A DNA stretch of 64,000 bases from Dirofilaria immitis. Taxonomy: Eukaryota > Nematoda > Chromadorea > Rhabditida > Onchocercidae. The stretch lies in contig JAKNDB010000068.1 of the NCBI GenBank assembly GCA_024305405.1, positions 8,665,501 through 8,729,500 on the forward strand. The letters run 5' to 3'. Below the pieces are notes generated by a model, which was not told where the DNA came from, searched no databases, and was given only the letters and a program-made list of their open reading frames with translations. The translations under genes and the position numbers were made by a program. How positions within the stretch are numbered: the first letter of the stretch is position 1; each line of letters opens with the position of its first letter. Below, one piece after another: positions 28,101-39,652 of this stretch.

Positions 28101-31100
28101 CAGAATAGAATGCTTAAATGTAGTTAACAACAGAATTTTTCATCCTATTGTTACGAAATTTGTTCAATTTTACTTTTTCTCTTTATCAAATCCTATTCAG
28201 TTTTACTATAACGAAATAATATGAGAACAAAATGATTTAAAAATTCAGCACAAACTTCTTTCTGAGTAATTTTCAAACATGGAGGGCTGTTTCCGGTTGC
28301 CGGTATTCGTGAAACTTCTATTGTTGAATTCAATCCTATATCCTCAAATTGAGGTAATCTTTTGGCGTACCACATTGGCATTTGGCGGTACATATTACTA
28401 AATTTCAAATTGAAGATGAAAAAATTAAACTGCAAAGATTTTTATAAGGGACTAAAAGGACTTTGAAAATAAATTTCAGGGATATTTCCGTTTTTTTAAA
28501 GTTTCTAGCGAAAAAAACTAGTTTTAAGTTCAGATAATTTTTAAATCCGCCAGAAAAAATCAATATTTCATTTTTTTTTGCAGAAAACAAAAAATATCTG
28601 CAACTTACACACAGAACGGCTCGTACCCTTCCTGCAGACCACAGGTGGTAAAATATTTCAAGCTGTTTGAATCTTGGCCAAAATTCAATCTTGCTTTCTG
28701 TCCTGCACTAAGTGTCATTGCTGGCACAAAGCCATCTGTTATGAGAACGCTGTCGAAAGCCATTTCTGATCCAGAAGGATCCTAAAATAATCTCTGCTAA
28801 TCTTAATGAAAGATGAATCCGAAAATTGAAATAGGCTAGAGTTAAAGAGATGTTATCTTCATGTAATAAAACCTGCATTAAAAAATTGATTTTAACGTAG
28901 CTGATATTAACCCTTATTATAAATAAAATTTTGTAGTAATCTTCTTTGGAAAAAAATCAATTTTTGAAATTGTTTTAAATTTTACCAATAGCAATTCGCC
29001 ATTCAATGAAAATGATATGGTATGATCGCTGAGATCGAGAAATACACCTACGATATCGCCAATTTTCCATTCTCTCCCATAAGTTCCAGCTCCTTGATGC
29101 CATTTACGAGCCAAATATCTTAAATCAAATTCTATTAAAACTAAGAAAGCTAAGATATGAGTGAATAATGTAAGAAATAAAAATTGAAAGGAAAATTAAC
29201 TTAAATTGGAAATCTTCAAGTTTTGATTTGAAAGTTTTACTATTTAGAATTATATAAAATTTTTCTGAAATCAAGGAAAAAACCAATTCTAATAAATTAC
29301 CCATCAAATCCATATGATCGATCATCCATTCCAATATCAACTGTTGATGCTGCACTTACATCCATCCAACCGACTTTCATGAATCCTGATGTGAGCACTT
29401 CGAATTCAAAGTACCATTTGCCACTAGAAACAGCATACAATGCTTCAGCACGATAGGTGCGCGAGAATGCTTGCGTTGCTTTCAATTCCTTTTCCGCACC
29501 TGACCATAATTATTTAAGTTTAAAACCAATGAAATTTAACATATAATTTTTTAATCCTCGTTTTCAGGAAGAATTTAAAATTAATCCAGAGATTAGTATC
29601 CTATTTAAATATAAACTATTTCTTATATTACTTTTAAACTAGCTCGCATAATCAGTAGATACCTTCGTCATGTTCCAAAACAGGCGATTCTAAGAAGATT
29701 CCAAATAGTTGGAGGGCCTTGACAAATTCTGAGGCCGACTCTCTGTTGGCTTCTTTGATTCGTTGATCAACCACTTCATATGGTACCAAATGTGGAGTTC
29801 GTTTTTGGTTCATATTCACAAACTGTAATAACAAGAATTTTAGAAAAATAAAGGATTTCAGAAAAAAATTAACTAAAATTCGCTTAAATCCTTTTCAACA
29901 AAATATGCAGGAATAAATCTGCTAGAGAATTGCGAAATTAAAGATTATTATGTGATCGAAAGAATAGGAATAGTTTATCGTAAGCAATATATAGTTTCAT
30001 TTATTGAAAGACCAATCAGCTGTACCAAAACAAGATGAAGATGTACCTCATTAAGGCCAAATGTCCAGCCACGACGAATCTTTTCTCTCGCCCAAACATT
30101 ATGCGTATTCTTGGCCAAAGCGTCAATCAACGGGAATACATTATCATCAAGAATAACTCCATGAGAATCCAAAGGGTGGGGTTTGAATCCATTGCTTTGT
30201 TGATAGCTAAAGACCGATGCTCAATAAGAAGTATCAATATAAAATCATTCGAACTTCAGAATATTATTTCATGAAGCATGACACAATCCGTTTATTTTTA
30301 AAACTGGCGAAAATACATTTCTAACTGCTTATATTTTTGAAAACCTCTCTTGTATTGTCATTTACTTCCAAGTGCTTCAATATTTCAAAAAAATTTCTAC
30401 TTCTGAGGTAGACGCAGACATCGCAAGCGAACTGGAGGCTCATCCAAGATCATATGATATCGTAAAGCTTCAATTGTTCTGAAAATAAAACAATTTTAGT
30501 AAATCAATGACTCAATATTAGATATACGCATGATTTTCTGACAGTTGATTTGGCGTTAATATCTCTTTCAATAGTAATTTTTTTTATTTTACCTGGTCAA
30601 ATTTTCTCTAACTTCTAGATTTTTGATTCATTCATTTTCGGACATTAATCATAGTAAGATAAACGTCCTTACTTCATGGTATCAATGGCAAGATTAATAT
30701 TATAAGTTTTCTCGTTTTGCGGTAGTTGCTGGAATGATGTCAGGCATGGATGACGGCGAGTCTTCTGGTCTCTTACCTGCAGTCGAACTTTGGCAAAGAA
30801 GCATCGAAAACGTTACAAGTGAACAATTGATTTTATTCATAATAAATACCAATATTAGTCAATACTTACTCTTTTCCAAATTCTTAAAAGTTCTTTAAAA
30901 ATTTAAAAATTATGTTTAAAATTACTGATTTCGCCTATTTAGTGAAGAAACGAAGTTTATCTATAAAAATTTCATATGTATAATAGACTTCTGAAGATAG
31001 TTATTTATAAATACTAAAAATTCATACCTCCCCATAACTCCAGCCAAGTTCAATTTTCCGCATTGCCCATAATTCGTGCAAATTTTCCGCCAATTTTTCA

Positions 31101-34100
31101 TGTATTTCCATTGCAAATTCGGGCAATACTACATTGGAGATGTCGACCAGTACCGGAACGAAAGGCTCTGTGTTTTGACGTAAGATGCTAGGACCAGTGT
31201 ACACGTTTTTCGCAATATCACCGAACGAAAGGCATTCGCCAATTTCCAAATGATTTGCCGCTGCTTCAATTAGGGCACTGAATCCAGGGGCGGCCCAAAG
31301 CGCAAATGTCCTTCCGTACCACCGAACATGAAACGACAACTGAAATGTGGATTCTCCGCTTCATTTTAAGTAATGGGTAAAATAATCACTAAATAATTTT
31401 TCGAAACATATAATAATTTCAAATGGATTTATCAGCTTATTGTAAATTTAGCTACTTCTGCTTCATTTAATAAAAAATGTATTGCAAAGTTTGATACCTG
31501 ACTTTGGCAGAAAGTGACATAACAGGGAAGAAAACCCGTCAATATTGAAATTTTTGAAGAGTCCTGCAGTTGGCTGCCCATTAACAGTGAAACTTATTTC
31601 CGGAATGGTCAGATCCAGCGAACAACCAACAATATCACCTTTTTGTAGCATTCGAGTCCAAACAATATGTTTTTTAGTTGCTAAAAAAACATTGCAAAAC
31701 ACATTTACCATAGTCCAAAAAGTTGAAAAATTTAGGCTTAAAACTTTAAACTTTAGGAATTTCAAGTACTAATATTAATAAGAAATCTACCGCAGTATAT
31801 ACATCGACCATCGAATCCATATGAATAATAATCATCTCCAACACCAATACAACCCCACCTAAACAGAAGTTTGTAAATATTGGATATTTTTGTGCAATTT
31901 AAATATGGAGTATATGCTGAAGTTTTGGATAACTATTAATATATATTAATGGTACTAGTATATAGTATATTCTAATATATACTATATAACAAATCAGATA
32001 ATTGAGCAAGAAGTCGAACTTTTGAAACAATAGGATTATATTTGCTGAAACCGATTGGAAAACATTTGAATGAGCATTAATAACTAGAAGATATTTGCTG
32101 AGATTAATGATTTACTTACTTAAGATTAAAAACGACTTACCCATCGCCAGAGCCGGGAAACGGCTTATAGCCCATGCTATTCGCCCATCCGATCCGAAGA
32201 TATGGTTTCGTTTTGGTCATCTGTTCAATATGTTCAACTTCCGCTTCGTAATACCATCGTCGAAATTGTGAGCTTCCTTCAACAACACCGACTAGAATAT
32301 TGGGCGTCATGCTGCAAATAAATTACTTGATATATTTTCTTGACCAAAGTTTTTCTGTTCCAGTTAATACATTAGTTGATTTCAGTGTCATTGTCGTATA
32401 TAATACAATATTTTTTAAACTGTGAAACTGATCTCCTGAAACCGTATCACTTCTGATCAAAGAACCGTTGACGAGAATCCTCTGTTTTCAAATATTTAAA
32501 TTTTTGAAAAATATTGAAATTTTTCGGAATATATTAAAAAAACTTTTCGGAAAAAAATATTAGAAAAACTTGACAAGAATTCTATGTTTTCAAATATTTA
32601 ACATTTTTTAAAAGAGAAATATTGGAAGAAAAATTCAAATCAGGTGGCTTTTATTACCTGCTAACATGATCCCTCATTTTTGTTTGCAATAACAGATCTT
32701 TTCCAGGCAATAAATGTTGAGTAATTGTATTCTGGCTGCTTCGTACTGCCATTCCATTACCCTCGCAAAGCGATGATAGAACATCAAGTACCTAAAACCG
32801 CTTGACATTCAATCATCAAATCTATTTATTAATCATGGATATAAGCATCAGAATTATGCGAATAGTTTTTAATTTAGTCAACAAAAGAAACAAAAATTAT
32901 TTAAAAAGCTATTTTATACAATATTCTAAGACTTTTATATGAAAAATAAGAAAACTCTTGGGAGAAACATAACCTTAGGATCTCTTCCAACTTTCTCCAA
33001 AAGCGATATCACGGATTTGATATGGCTTTCATTGATCATATTCAAGGCTTCTGGTGATTCCGTTAATACACAGTATAATACATCCAATATACCTGGAAAG
33101 TTTTGGTTGTCAAAAAAATTAAAGATAAAAATTTGAATTTCTATTTTTCGAAAACTGAGTTTTCCTTTTTGTCTTTTTTGAGTAAAAATTTACCTTCTGC
33201 AGATTGCGGATTTGATAATCGTCCAAATAACCACTGTAGTCGTTGCGCTGATGCAAATTGTGCGCAGTTGTAGTGATTCCCTTTAATCATTGCAGCAACA
33301 AGAAGGTACAAATAAGTGGAGATTTCTTCCCATACCAACTAAAATTAACATAAATAATAAATCCAATCTTAAAAACAAATACCAGCATTGTAAATCAATT
33401 ATTTTATTATTTGTCAGCTAATGAATAACTTAATCGCTAAAAAATTCATTCATTTTCTCATTGGCTTCATGTTTCTAACAGAAATCTGAATAGTAAATAA
33501 GTGCAAAAATCAATTTTAGGAATAAAAATTAAAACGGTATTTTCGTCAGAATTTTTACCAATGCACTGAAATTGAAAAACAACTTTATATTCGACCTGAG
33601 TATTATCACTAAGAAGTTCAGCAAAATCAGGCACTGCTTCCATTTGTGAAAATTTATCAATAGTATCCAGAATCATATTCAGGACACCTTCTTCTTGAAA
33701 CAGATCTTGACGACTTCTTAGCGCACGCAAACGATTTTGACAAGTTTCAAAATCTAAATAATTCTTGAAATATCCTCCAACATAATTTTATCCGCTTCTT
33801 CAATGATCATTGAACAATTATGAAGTGTCAGAAAAGATATAAACAAATCGACATGAATATTGTAAGACTGTTTATGTGTAAATTAACCGTCTTCTTCAGG
33901 TTGTGCGAAATAATCGATCAAATCCTCCATGAGCTTCAGCACTTCGTTTAGATCAACACGATTCCAATCCTGCGCTTGCTTGCCTTCTCGCTGCAGTGCT
34001 TCGATACCCCTAAAACGTGGTATAATTTAAAGTGGTCATCTTTATATTATTTTTAGTCAAAATTTCTAAAGATATTGATTTCTAAAGACTAATAACTATA

Positions 34101-37100
34101 ACAAAAAAATATCACAGTCAAAAGTACTTCAAGAATCGATTGAGTACAGATGAACACTTTCGGATAACACGGGCCGATTTGGATTCCTCTTCAAGCGCCA
34201 TGAAAAATGTAAAGCAATCATCCATATGACCATCTTTTAATGCCACTGCTTTCTTTTCTTCCACTTTGCCAAGACCTTTTTCGTTATTTCTGATGTCTGA
34301 ATTATAATTGAATAACAAGAAAACGTGAATATATTTCATAAACTGAAAAAATTTAAGAAATTTAAAGAAGAACTTCTGGAAAAAATACATATCTTCATTA
34401 ATGTCAAAATATTTTGCTTAATTTTTCTGTTCATTATTCTGATTTCAAAAATGAGTTTAAAGCTGAACAGTCAATCTTCTAAAATCTTTTAGAAATGTTT
34501 ATTGAGGATAAAATGTCATTTTATCCTCAATTATCATTTGAAGAATACCTGATAAGAAAGCCATAGCTCCGTCTTGATGTGCTGAATAAAAGCATTTGTT
34601 TCGCCGTAATGAATTGTTGCAATACCCATTCCTTCTTCTTTTTCTTCTACCAGTTGTTTTTTCAAATCCTAAACTTCTTTTAATGATAAATAATTAGATC
34701 TTAGTAATAATAAGCCTGATCAAAGAACTCGAAAATTTCTTGCCACAAACATTTATCAATAATATTTATCAATAAACAATGATTTCACTTTAGTTTGATA
34801 CATAACGAAAGCAGTTGTATCGAATTCAGCTTTATCTTTGTCGTACAATTGAATTACATTTTCCATGACCCCAAATATCTAAAATAAACGTGATACTCTG
34901 ACACTTTTTATTGCTGCTGCAACAAAATTTTAAATTAAAAATTATAAGTGCAATAGCTGTTGTTGAACACATAGACTAAGTCTTGCAGTACTCCATCTAG
35001 GACTATACTAGTTTTTTTAAACTGGGAAATCATGCCTTCCGGAAGTGATATGTCTTATCCGAAATGGTTGTTCCCAACCGACCAAAGCTCCATGCCATTT
35101 GATTCTGATTAATTCGATGCGCCAAAGTGATCTAGCTTGTGATACTGCAGCTCCGCCTTCATAGATCGCCATACTGAAGAGAAAATTGCAATTCATAGCA
35201 GATCATTTTTTAAAACTAATTGTAGCGAAAGTTACGGAAGCATCACATTAGCAAGTAGCGTTTCACAAAAGATCGCTGCAGGTTTTGACCTATTATAGTA
35301 GCGCTTAATTTAAATATTTACTTATGCTGCGGATGTTCGCTCCAATTTTCAGGTATCGTTAAAACTTCATCGTTACCATGAAAAAATCGTAGCACATCAT
35401 TACCGAAAAGTGCTCCTGAAGTAATTTGAGTAGGAAAAATCCAATCCTTTTAAATAAAAAGATACCGAAATATCTTAAAATATTTGATTTCTTGAAATGA
35501 AATTTAATAAGTTCAAAAAAATTTTCATGAGCAATTCATAAAAAGTCATAAAAAGTTCCCATAAGGAAAAATATGTTTCATAGAATTTAATTGAAACAAA
35601 CCCATATTTCGCATTCGCACACTTCCCGAACTCACAGAAGTGATATTCCAAAGTGTTTGATGAAATGACGCAATTACCATGAATCCCTTGCTATGTGTCA
35701 TATGCTGAAAATCAACATTGCGATCATTTGGGATGCAAATATTTGAAAATTTTTGAAAACAAAATGCAAGATTTCACTGAATCACCAGCGCTTCAGGCAT
35801 GATTTCAAATATCTTTGCTTGATACGCCTATAAACGTATGTTTATTATTCTTCTGGCTCTAATTCGCAATAGTTTATGGACAATTAGCATTTTACACTTA
35901 TTCATTCAGACAGCAATGCACTATCCCCATCCTACTCAAATATCATCCATCTTTCGTTATTCATCTCATTAAAAGCACTATATCTTAGGATTATGATCCA
36001 TTGTTAGCAATCTTCGGATCATTCGTTAAGTCATTGCCAAATCTTTTTCACATAAATCATATCTTTACAGTAAGTTCAACAAACGAACCAAATAACGTTC
36101 GGTCGCAACAGAGACTAAAATCACATCGTCACCTACACGTACTTTTTCTCCTTCTGATCGCTGCTTGGAAGCAGGATGAATTGTCCACCAGCAAGCTTCA
36201 CCTAAGGAACACTAAATCGGTATTTTGTTTAGTATTGTTTGAAAAGTGTGCTGAATTTCTAATAGTTCACTATTCCAAGTTTTATTAAATATGCCTTGAA
36301 ATCCTCAATTAACAATTCCATTTTAGCGTGTTCCAAACTAAAATTTTCCTCTTCTTACCTTCGTTATTTTCTTGGACGCCAACATCAAACGCTAACTTAT
36401 CGTTAGATGAACATGATGATAGGCAAGCCAGATACTGCAACCGTAATTGAAAAGAATTCAAAGTTTTATAATATCATTTATAATGCAATCGGATTTTCAT
36501 TTAATCATCTTTTGCTCATGCACAGGATAATGGAATGAGTGATTTTCTGACAGCCCCTAATATAACCTGCTAAGACTTACTATATAATTAATTTCACCTA
36601 TCAATTGCATTGCATATAATGTCAATTCAAATTCAAATCACTTCAAAATACAGAAGATTTTGTGATAGATTGATAACTACTAATGAATTTCAAGCATTTA
36701 ACCAACCATTTCACTTTGCACATGTTTGAGTTGCACTGCATGGCCATACAACAAGGTTTTGTGACCTCCACTACTACTTGCTCCTTTCTGAAATGAAATT
36801 TAGATTTTATCTATCGATAAAGAAATGACTAAATAAGAAAGAAATATACATTAAGATTTTCTCAGATATAAAATATTAATGTCACTGGAAATGTTTTAAA
36901 AGGAGAAATGTATTGTTTTATTATTAGTTCTGAATTAATATATCTGAATCCATTTATCATTTATCTCAGCAGAACATCTGTTTATTTGAATAGACTAACT
37001 AAAAATAAAAATCTGAAATGATGGAAAGTTTACTAGTTCATTATCATTACTCATCATTTCCTGAAGTGCTCGTACCGACAATGCATTATCGATATACAGC

Positions 37101-37557
37101 ATGCACATAGATATATCCGGTGGAAGATCCTGAGATAAATACTGTTGTCAGCTCAATAAAGTAATATTGATTTGGAAACACATAAAATGTTTTGAAAAGT
37201 TATATTTTTGATTCTGAAGTCAATGTAAAATAAATCACTCGATCCGAAACGTTTTCCAGTGAACACATGCGATTGCCAAAACCTTCGGTGCAAAGACAAA
37301 CTCGTTCGGAACCAAGGACACCTTCACGATTAGCTGATGCCATACATGTCATGGCGACGATATCACCCTGTAAACTTATTTTTCGAGACATTCGAATGCA
37401 AATTTCTTACTGAAAAAACCATATAAACGTGGAAATATTAATTAATAGAAAGAATATAAACTATTAAGATCGCTCAAGCAGGTGTTAAAAATCGTACGGT
37501 TCGCAAAAATGAGATGTCATCTTGTTCTCCATCACCTGTTCCTTCTTTATCTGTCAT
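1..37557 (-). CDS. unc-68: Ryanodine receptor (intracellular calcium release channel), 5' and central part of gene, cut by left edge
   Basis: Multi-exon gene for the sarcoplasmic/endoplasmic reticulum Ca2+ release channel that couples excitation to contraction in muscle. Translated exons match the ryanodine receptor family in order: N-terminal domain, RIH-type solenoid, SPRY1, RyR repeats 1 and 2, SPRY2, SPRY3, long central solenoid, RyR repeats 3 and 4, then the helical region up to the motif [12 protein letters not shown] at the left edge. Start: ATG at 37557, giving [20 protein letters not shown], just downstream of a strong TTTTTCAG acceptor. Nematodes usually have a single ryr gene, so orthology to unc-68 is likely. 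The EF-hand region and the pore lie off the left edge. At least nine exons carry a one- or two-base homopolymer loss (see findings). The match is to family knowledge and no database was searched. Confidence 0.95.
2494..2602 (-). CDS. unc-68: Candidate 109-nt cassette exon in ryr (36-37 residues, Ser/Lys-rich)
   Basis: An open segment flanked by a good acceptor (TTTTATCACAG) and donor (GTAAGC) lies between the exon ending at 3432 and the exon starting at 1388. It would add [20 protein letters not shown] and about 16 more residues where vertebrate receptors have almost nothing. Its phases fit the sequence as given (in 2, out 0). However, the next exon reads HRAINFF, a family motif, in the frame used when this segment is skipped. 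Because the length is 3n+1, including it merely compensates for the one-base loss at 1367-1370. It may be a real optional exon or a chance open frame. I lean towards chance. Confidence 0.3.
3546..6009. other. Long ryr intron (about 2.5 kb) without recognisable gene
   Basis: Lies between the exon ending ...GQVVAILHV and the exon starting [15 protein letters not shown]-rich. I see no conserved exon, RNA gene or element on either strand, only the imperfect 37-nt direct repeat at 4932-5010. Confidence 0.7.
4932..5010. repeat. Imperfect 37-nt tandem duplication in ryr intron
   Basis: Two 37-nt copies, 4932-4968 and 4974-5010, share the pattern TGAAGC..C.AATTTC followed by ATGAATCC.TATA. They are separated by 5 nt. 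Probably a local intronic duplication. Confidence 0.65.
10310..13537 (-). CDS. unc-68: ryr exons: central solenoid and RyR repeats 3 and 4
   Basis: Exons at 13385-13537 ([20 protein letters not shown]), 12868-13015 ([20 protein letters not shown]), 12540-12705 ([20 protein letters not shown]), 12130-12320 ([34 protein letters not shown]), 11713-11910 and 11390-11463 (RyR repeat 3: [13 protein letters not shown], then [13 protein letters not shown]), 11005-11142, 10555-10670 (repeat 4: [12 protein letters not shown]) and 10285-10427 ([20 protein letters not shown]). RyR repeats 3 and 4 form the phosphorylation-loop domain in vertebrates. I see no reason to assign that role here. Frame changes occur at 13421-13425 and 12615-12618. 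Confidence 0.92.
13540..14724. other. ryr intron (about 1.2 kb), no gene seen, with an (AT)n tract
   Basis: Between the exon starting at 13537 and the exon ending near 14725. The only structure I see is a simple AT repeat at about 14591-14612. The open frame on the minus strand at 13963-14148 has no family resemblance and no consistent splice context. Confidence 0.65.
14740..21745 (-). CDS. unc-68: ryr exons: junctional/bridging solenoid, central region
   Basis: Exons at 21560-21745 ([20 protein letters not shown]), 20920-21155 ([20 protein letters not shown]), 20448-20683 ([20 protein letters not shown]), 19690-19840, 19385-19490 ([20 protein letters not shown]), 18915-19078, 18707-18790 ([15 protein letters not shown]), 18415-18540, 17720-17830, 17160-17307, 16680-16862 ([20 protein letters not shown]), 16155-16303, 15915-16035 ([20 protein letters not shown]), 15560-15775 ([17 protein letters not shown]), 15212-15300, 14932-15053 and 14725-14850 ([20 protein letters not shown]). 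Frame changes occur at 19027-19030, 17744-17747, 16226-16229 and 15693-15697, each in or next to a short homopolymer. Confidence 0.92.
20820..20865. repeat. Two tandem 23-nt units with GACGTAG core in ryr intron
   Basis: Units at 20820-20842 and 20843-20865 read CATAAGAACCCGTGACGTAG+TTT and CATAAGAACCCCGGACGTAG+TTT, differing at only two positions. GC content is high for this intron. The first unit contains TGACGTAG, which resembles a CREB/ATF-type site, but one resemblance is weak evidence of function. Confidence 0.7.
22070..27295 (-). CDS. unc-68: ryr exons: variable linker and SPRY3
   Basis: The 27192-27295 exon carries [18 protein letters not shown], conserved just before the family's charged linker. 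The linker is spread over exons near 26951-27080, 25887-25999, 24100-24195 and 23618-23730, and is rich in Lys, Arg, Glu and Ser, as in other receptors at this point. Splice phases across these exons agree only if the intron after 26951 starts with GC. SPRY3 is at about 23090-23277 ([20 protein letters not shown]), 22790-22965 ([20 protein letters not shown]), 22336-22510 and 22070-22147 ([20 protein letters not shown]). The 23.2 kb exon changes frame in a seven-base T run at 23217-23223, where two missing bases would explain the shift. Confidence 0.88.
24200..25884. other. ryr intron (about 1.7 kb), nothing recognised
   Basis: Lies within the variable linker region between exons near 24195 and 25887. 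Plus-strand open frames at 25059-25250 and 25614-25874 show no family features or splice context. Optional linker exons could hide here, but I cannot support any. Confidence 0.6.
26945..26950 (-). other. GC-AG intron donor (GCAAGT) in ryr
   Basis: The exon ending in ...DVKGSK is followed by GCAAGT. The next exon (from 25999) begins AAATCACTT and needs phase 0, which only the GC position supplies. The GT five bases further on would put the following exon out of frame. GCAAGT is the usual extended consensus of GC-AG introns. Confidence 0.75.
27300..28229. other. ryr intron (about 0.9 kb), nothing recognised
   Basis: AT-rich sequence between the exon after SPRY2 and the linker exon at 27295. 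No coding, RNA or repeat feature seen on either strand. Confidence 0.6.
28230..30785 (-). CDS. unc-68: ryr exons: RyR repeat 2 and SPRY2
   Basis: Exons at about 30680-30785, 30395-30478 and 30050-30195. The last encodes RyR repeat 2 ([20 protein letters not shown]). The 29652-29825 exon gives [24 protein letters not shown]2 spans 29297-29500 ([28 protein letters not shown]), 28993-29118 ([20 protein letters not shown]) and 28600-28780 ([20 protein letters not shown]). The 28240-28385 exon encodes [20 protein letters not shown], the conserved segment after SPRY2. Order and spacing match vertebrate RyR, and no frame break was seen in this block. Confidence 0.93.
31022..33750 (-). CDS. unc-68: ryr exons: RIH solenoid, SPRY1 and RyR repeat 1
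   Basis: Exons at about 33594-33750 ([20 protein letters not shown]), 33190-33340 ([20 protein letters not shown]), 32970-33093 ([20 protein letters not shown]), 32660-32790 ([20 protein letters not shown]) belong to the RIH-type solenoid. SPRY1 follows at 32150-32310 ([20 protein letters not shown]), 31795-31860 ([13 protein letters not shown]) and 31510-31665 ([20 protein letters not shown]). The 31022-31340 exon carries RyR repeat 1 ([20 protein letters not shown]). The 31.5 kb exon changes frame at a four-base run (31531-31534). Downstream of it the expected FPVMSLSAK continues in the neighbouring frame. Confidence 0.93.
33880..37557 (-). CDS. unc-68: ryr exons: N-terminal ligand-binding-like / MIR domain
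   Basis: Exons near 37498-37557, 37239-37367 ([24 protein letters not shown]), about 37055-37130 ([20 protein letters not shown]), 36707-36787 ([20 protein letters not shown]), about 36358-36434, 36089-36195 ([19 protein letters not shown]), about 35601-35704, 35325-35416 ([19 protein letters not shown]), about 35045-35171 ([20 protein letters not shown]), then 34.8, 34.6, 34.2 and 33.95 kb ([13 protein letters not shown]). Splice phases checked by hand for the first six exons agree. These correspond to the cytoplasmic N-terminal domains that form the tetramer vestibule in vertebrate receptors. Functional roles are from the family, not from this sequence. Confidence 0.93.
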
Positions 37558-37578
37558 CTTTGTAAGCTTGAAATAAAT

Positions 37579-37586
37579 CTGAAAAA
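37579..37586 (-). promoter_or_regulatory. Splice acceptor just upstream of the ryr start codon (5'-UTR intron or SL trans-splice site)
   Basis: On the minus strand a T-rich stretch ends in GTTTTTCAG, followed after 22 nt by the ryr ATG at 37557. No coding exon can precede the start in this frame, so the acceptor serves either a 5'-UTR intron or spliced-leader trans-splicing, which is common in nematodes. The sequence alone cannot tell these apart. Confidence 0.6.
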
Positions 37587-38889
37587 CAAAAAAATATAAT
37601 TTCGAATTTTTGAAAATATCTAACAAAAATCTCCAAAAATATTCCTATCTATTACAATATCTGAAATCCATTCAGCGTTAAAAACACAAAAAATTTTGAA
37701 AAAATTTGCGGAACAAACCTATGGCTAGCATTCAAATGAGAGAGAACAAAATGAAATCCCGACTCCTTTCGAGATAATAGAAGCCTTCGTTGTAATAAAG
37801 AGATGTCTGCCAAACGAGCTGAAAAGTCTCTTAGATAAATTCATATTAAGAAAGATGAAACCGTTTAAAAAGTTAAATTTTTATGAATCAAACTTTGGAG
37901 GAAATATACATTTATCTTTTATTCCATTTGATAACATTCCATAATGACTTTTAAGTTAAAGACTTTTAAATTCCTGAAAAATTTTTGCAATCTACAGTGG
38001 TAAGCAATAAACAAATTCAAGAAAAAATCACAGAATGTTGTAGAAAATACCATATTTAAAAAATTTATCCATTATTTATTTACTATCTCTATTTTCTCCT
38101 CTGATCATTCCTTATGAAATTTATTCTACCCAATCACTAATTAAAATGGAAATTTCAAGAAAAAGAAACTGGAACCATAATTCTAAAATACTTTCTATCT
38201 GCAAGGGACAAGAAATAAGATAAGACAAGAAAAGCTTCACTATTTCAAAATTATGAATTATTCATAATCCAAAAAAAAGCTTAGAAATGAATGGTGCAAT
38301 TTGATGTCATATTTAGTTCAATGAATACTGCATAACAAAAATCGTATTTCAGTACTTAAACTAAGGAGGAGAAAATCTGAGAAAATTTTTTAGAAAACGT
38401 TTAAATAAAACTTCGGTCCGAATCAATAAAAACGAGTTCCTTTTAGTACGATATTTTTAATATAATCTAAGAAAAGTTTAATAACATTCTAAAAACATCG
38501 ACTTGTAAAGTTTGTAAATTATAAGCAATAAATAATATGAGTTATTAATTTTTTAGTTTTGATTTGGTTGATGATAATCGTATTTGGCAAATATATAGGC
38601 TAGACATGGCTAGTAATCAAATCTTGCTCAATTATTTCTTCAATTTCTTTTTTTGTTTCTCAGCTGGAACAGTGCTTTAATCAAATATTTTATTTACAAT
38701 TCAAAATTTCAACAAATAATCTTCATCTGGACCTCGGTAATTCAGACTGCAGAAATTTAAAAGTATAGTAGAATATTTAATTATATAGCTTTTGTAATTA
38801 TATAGCCTATTTGTGAGTTATTTCAAAGAGAAATTATCAATATTATCAGTTCGGAAAAATCCGTCAAAAAATATATGTATTGAAAAAGT

Positions 38890-38897
38890 ATCCATCC

Positions 38898-38938
<41 letters not shown>
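38890..38938. repeat. (ATCT)n microsatellite
   Basis: A run of ATCT units, with slightly varied CATC units at its left end, followed by a short TA stretch. Intergenic, about 1.3 kb upstream of the ryr start. Confidence 0.9.
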
Positions 38939-39587
38939 ATATATATATTCAAAATGTAAGTTTATGTTGTTTATCATAAATAATTGGATCGAAAATATAT
39001 TTCATACAAAAATGAAGAAGAAATGGAAGTGAAAATGAGATTAAATTTCAGCAGTTTATTGATAGAGGTAATAGAAATAGAATATTCAATATTCTAAAAT
39101 ATTGAATAATTAGCTTTAATTAGCTTTGAAAGTTGCTACGCCTAGGGTAGTGGAAGATATAAAAATCATTCAAATTTTTTATTTTTTAGATTCAGCAAAA
39201 CTTCTCTTGATTGTACTACAAAGCTTCATTAATAAAATTTGTTTGAAATTAAATAAAGAATAGTAAAATAATCACTATATGCACTAGGAGAGAAAGAGAA
39301 TTAAAAGAATTACTTGGTATTGGAATGACAAAACACAGCAGTAGTCTCGAAGCAGAAGATGTAATAGTTCAAGAAGAGGAGATATGTGAATCTAACTGCA
39401 ACCAGTTGGCTGCTGAATTTTGATTTGTATGCTTGCATTGTTGTAGCATATATGTGAGGCAGTTCAAAAGAATAAATATGAAGCGTTTTAGAACAACAAA
39501 TTGAAGCTTTCCAAGCGCAAACTTATAAATTTTAAACAATACACAGCTCTATGTTAACATATGCACACTAGCACATAACATACACTT

Positions 39588-39618
39588 ATATATATATATA
39601 TATATATATATACATACA

Positions 39619-39648
<30 letters not shown>
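39588..39648. repeat. Compound (TA)n-(CATA)n microsatellite
   Basis: A TA run followed by about nine CATA units, then further alternating pyrimidine-purine sequence to about 39760. The long minus-strand open frame across it (39554-39769) is a by-product of the repeat. Confidence 0.9.

Positions 39649-39652
<4 letters not shown>

Noticed and set aside
36001..36288. Plus-strand open frame of 95 codons
   Set aside because: It is the antisense of the ryr exon [13 protein letters not shown].
1..37557. ryr as a decayed pseudogene
   Set aside because: Apart from short homopolymer losses, the protein is highly conserved on both sides of each break, splice sites are good, and no in-frame nonsense substitutions or larger deletions were seen. 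Assembly error is simpler.
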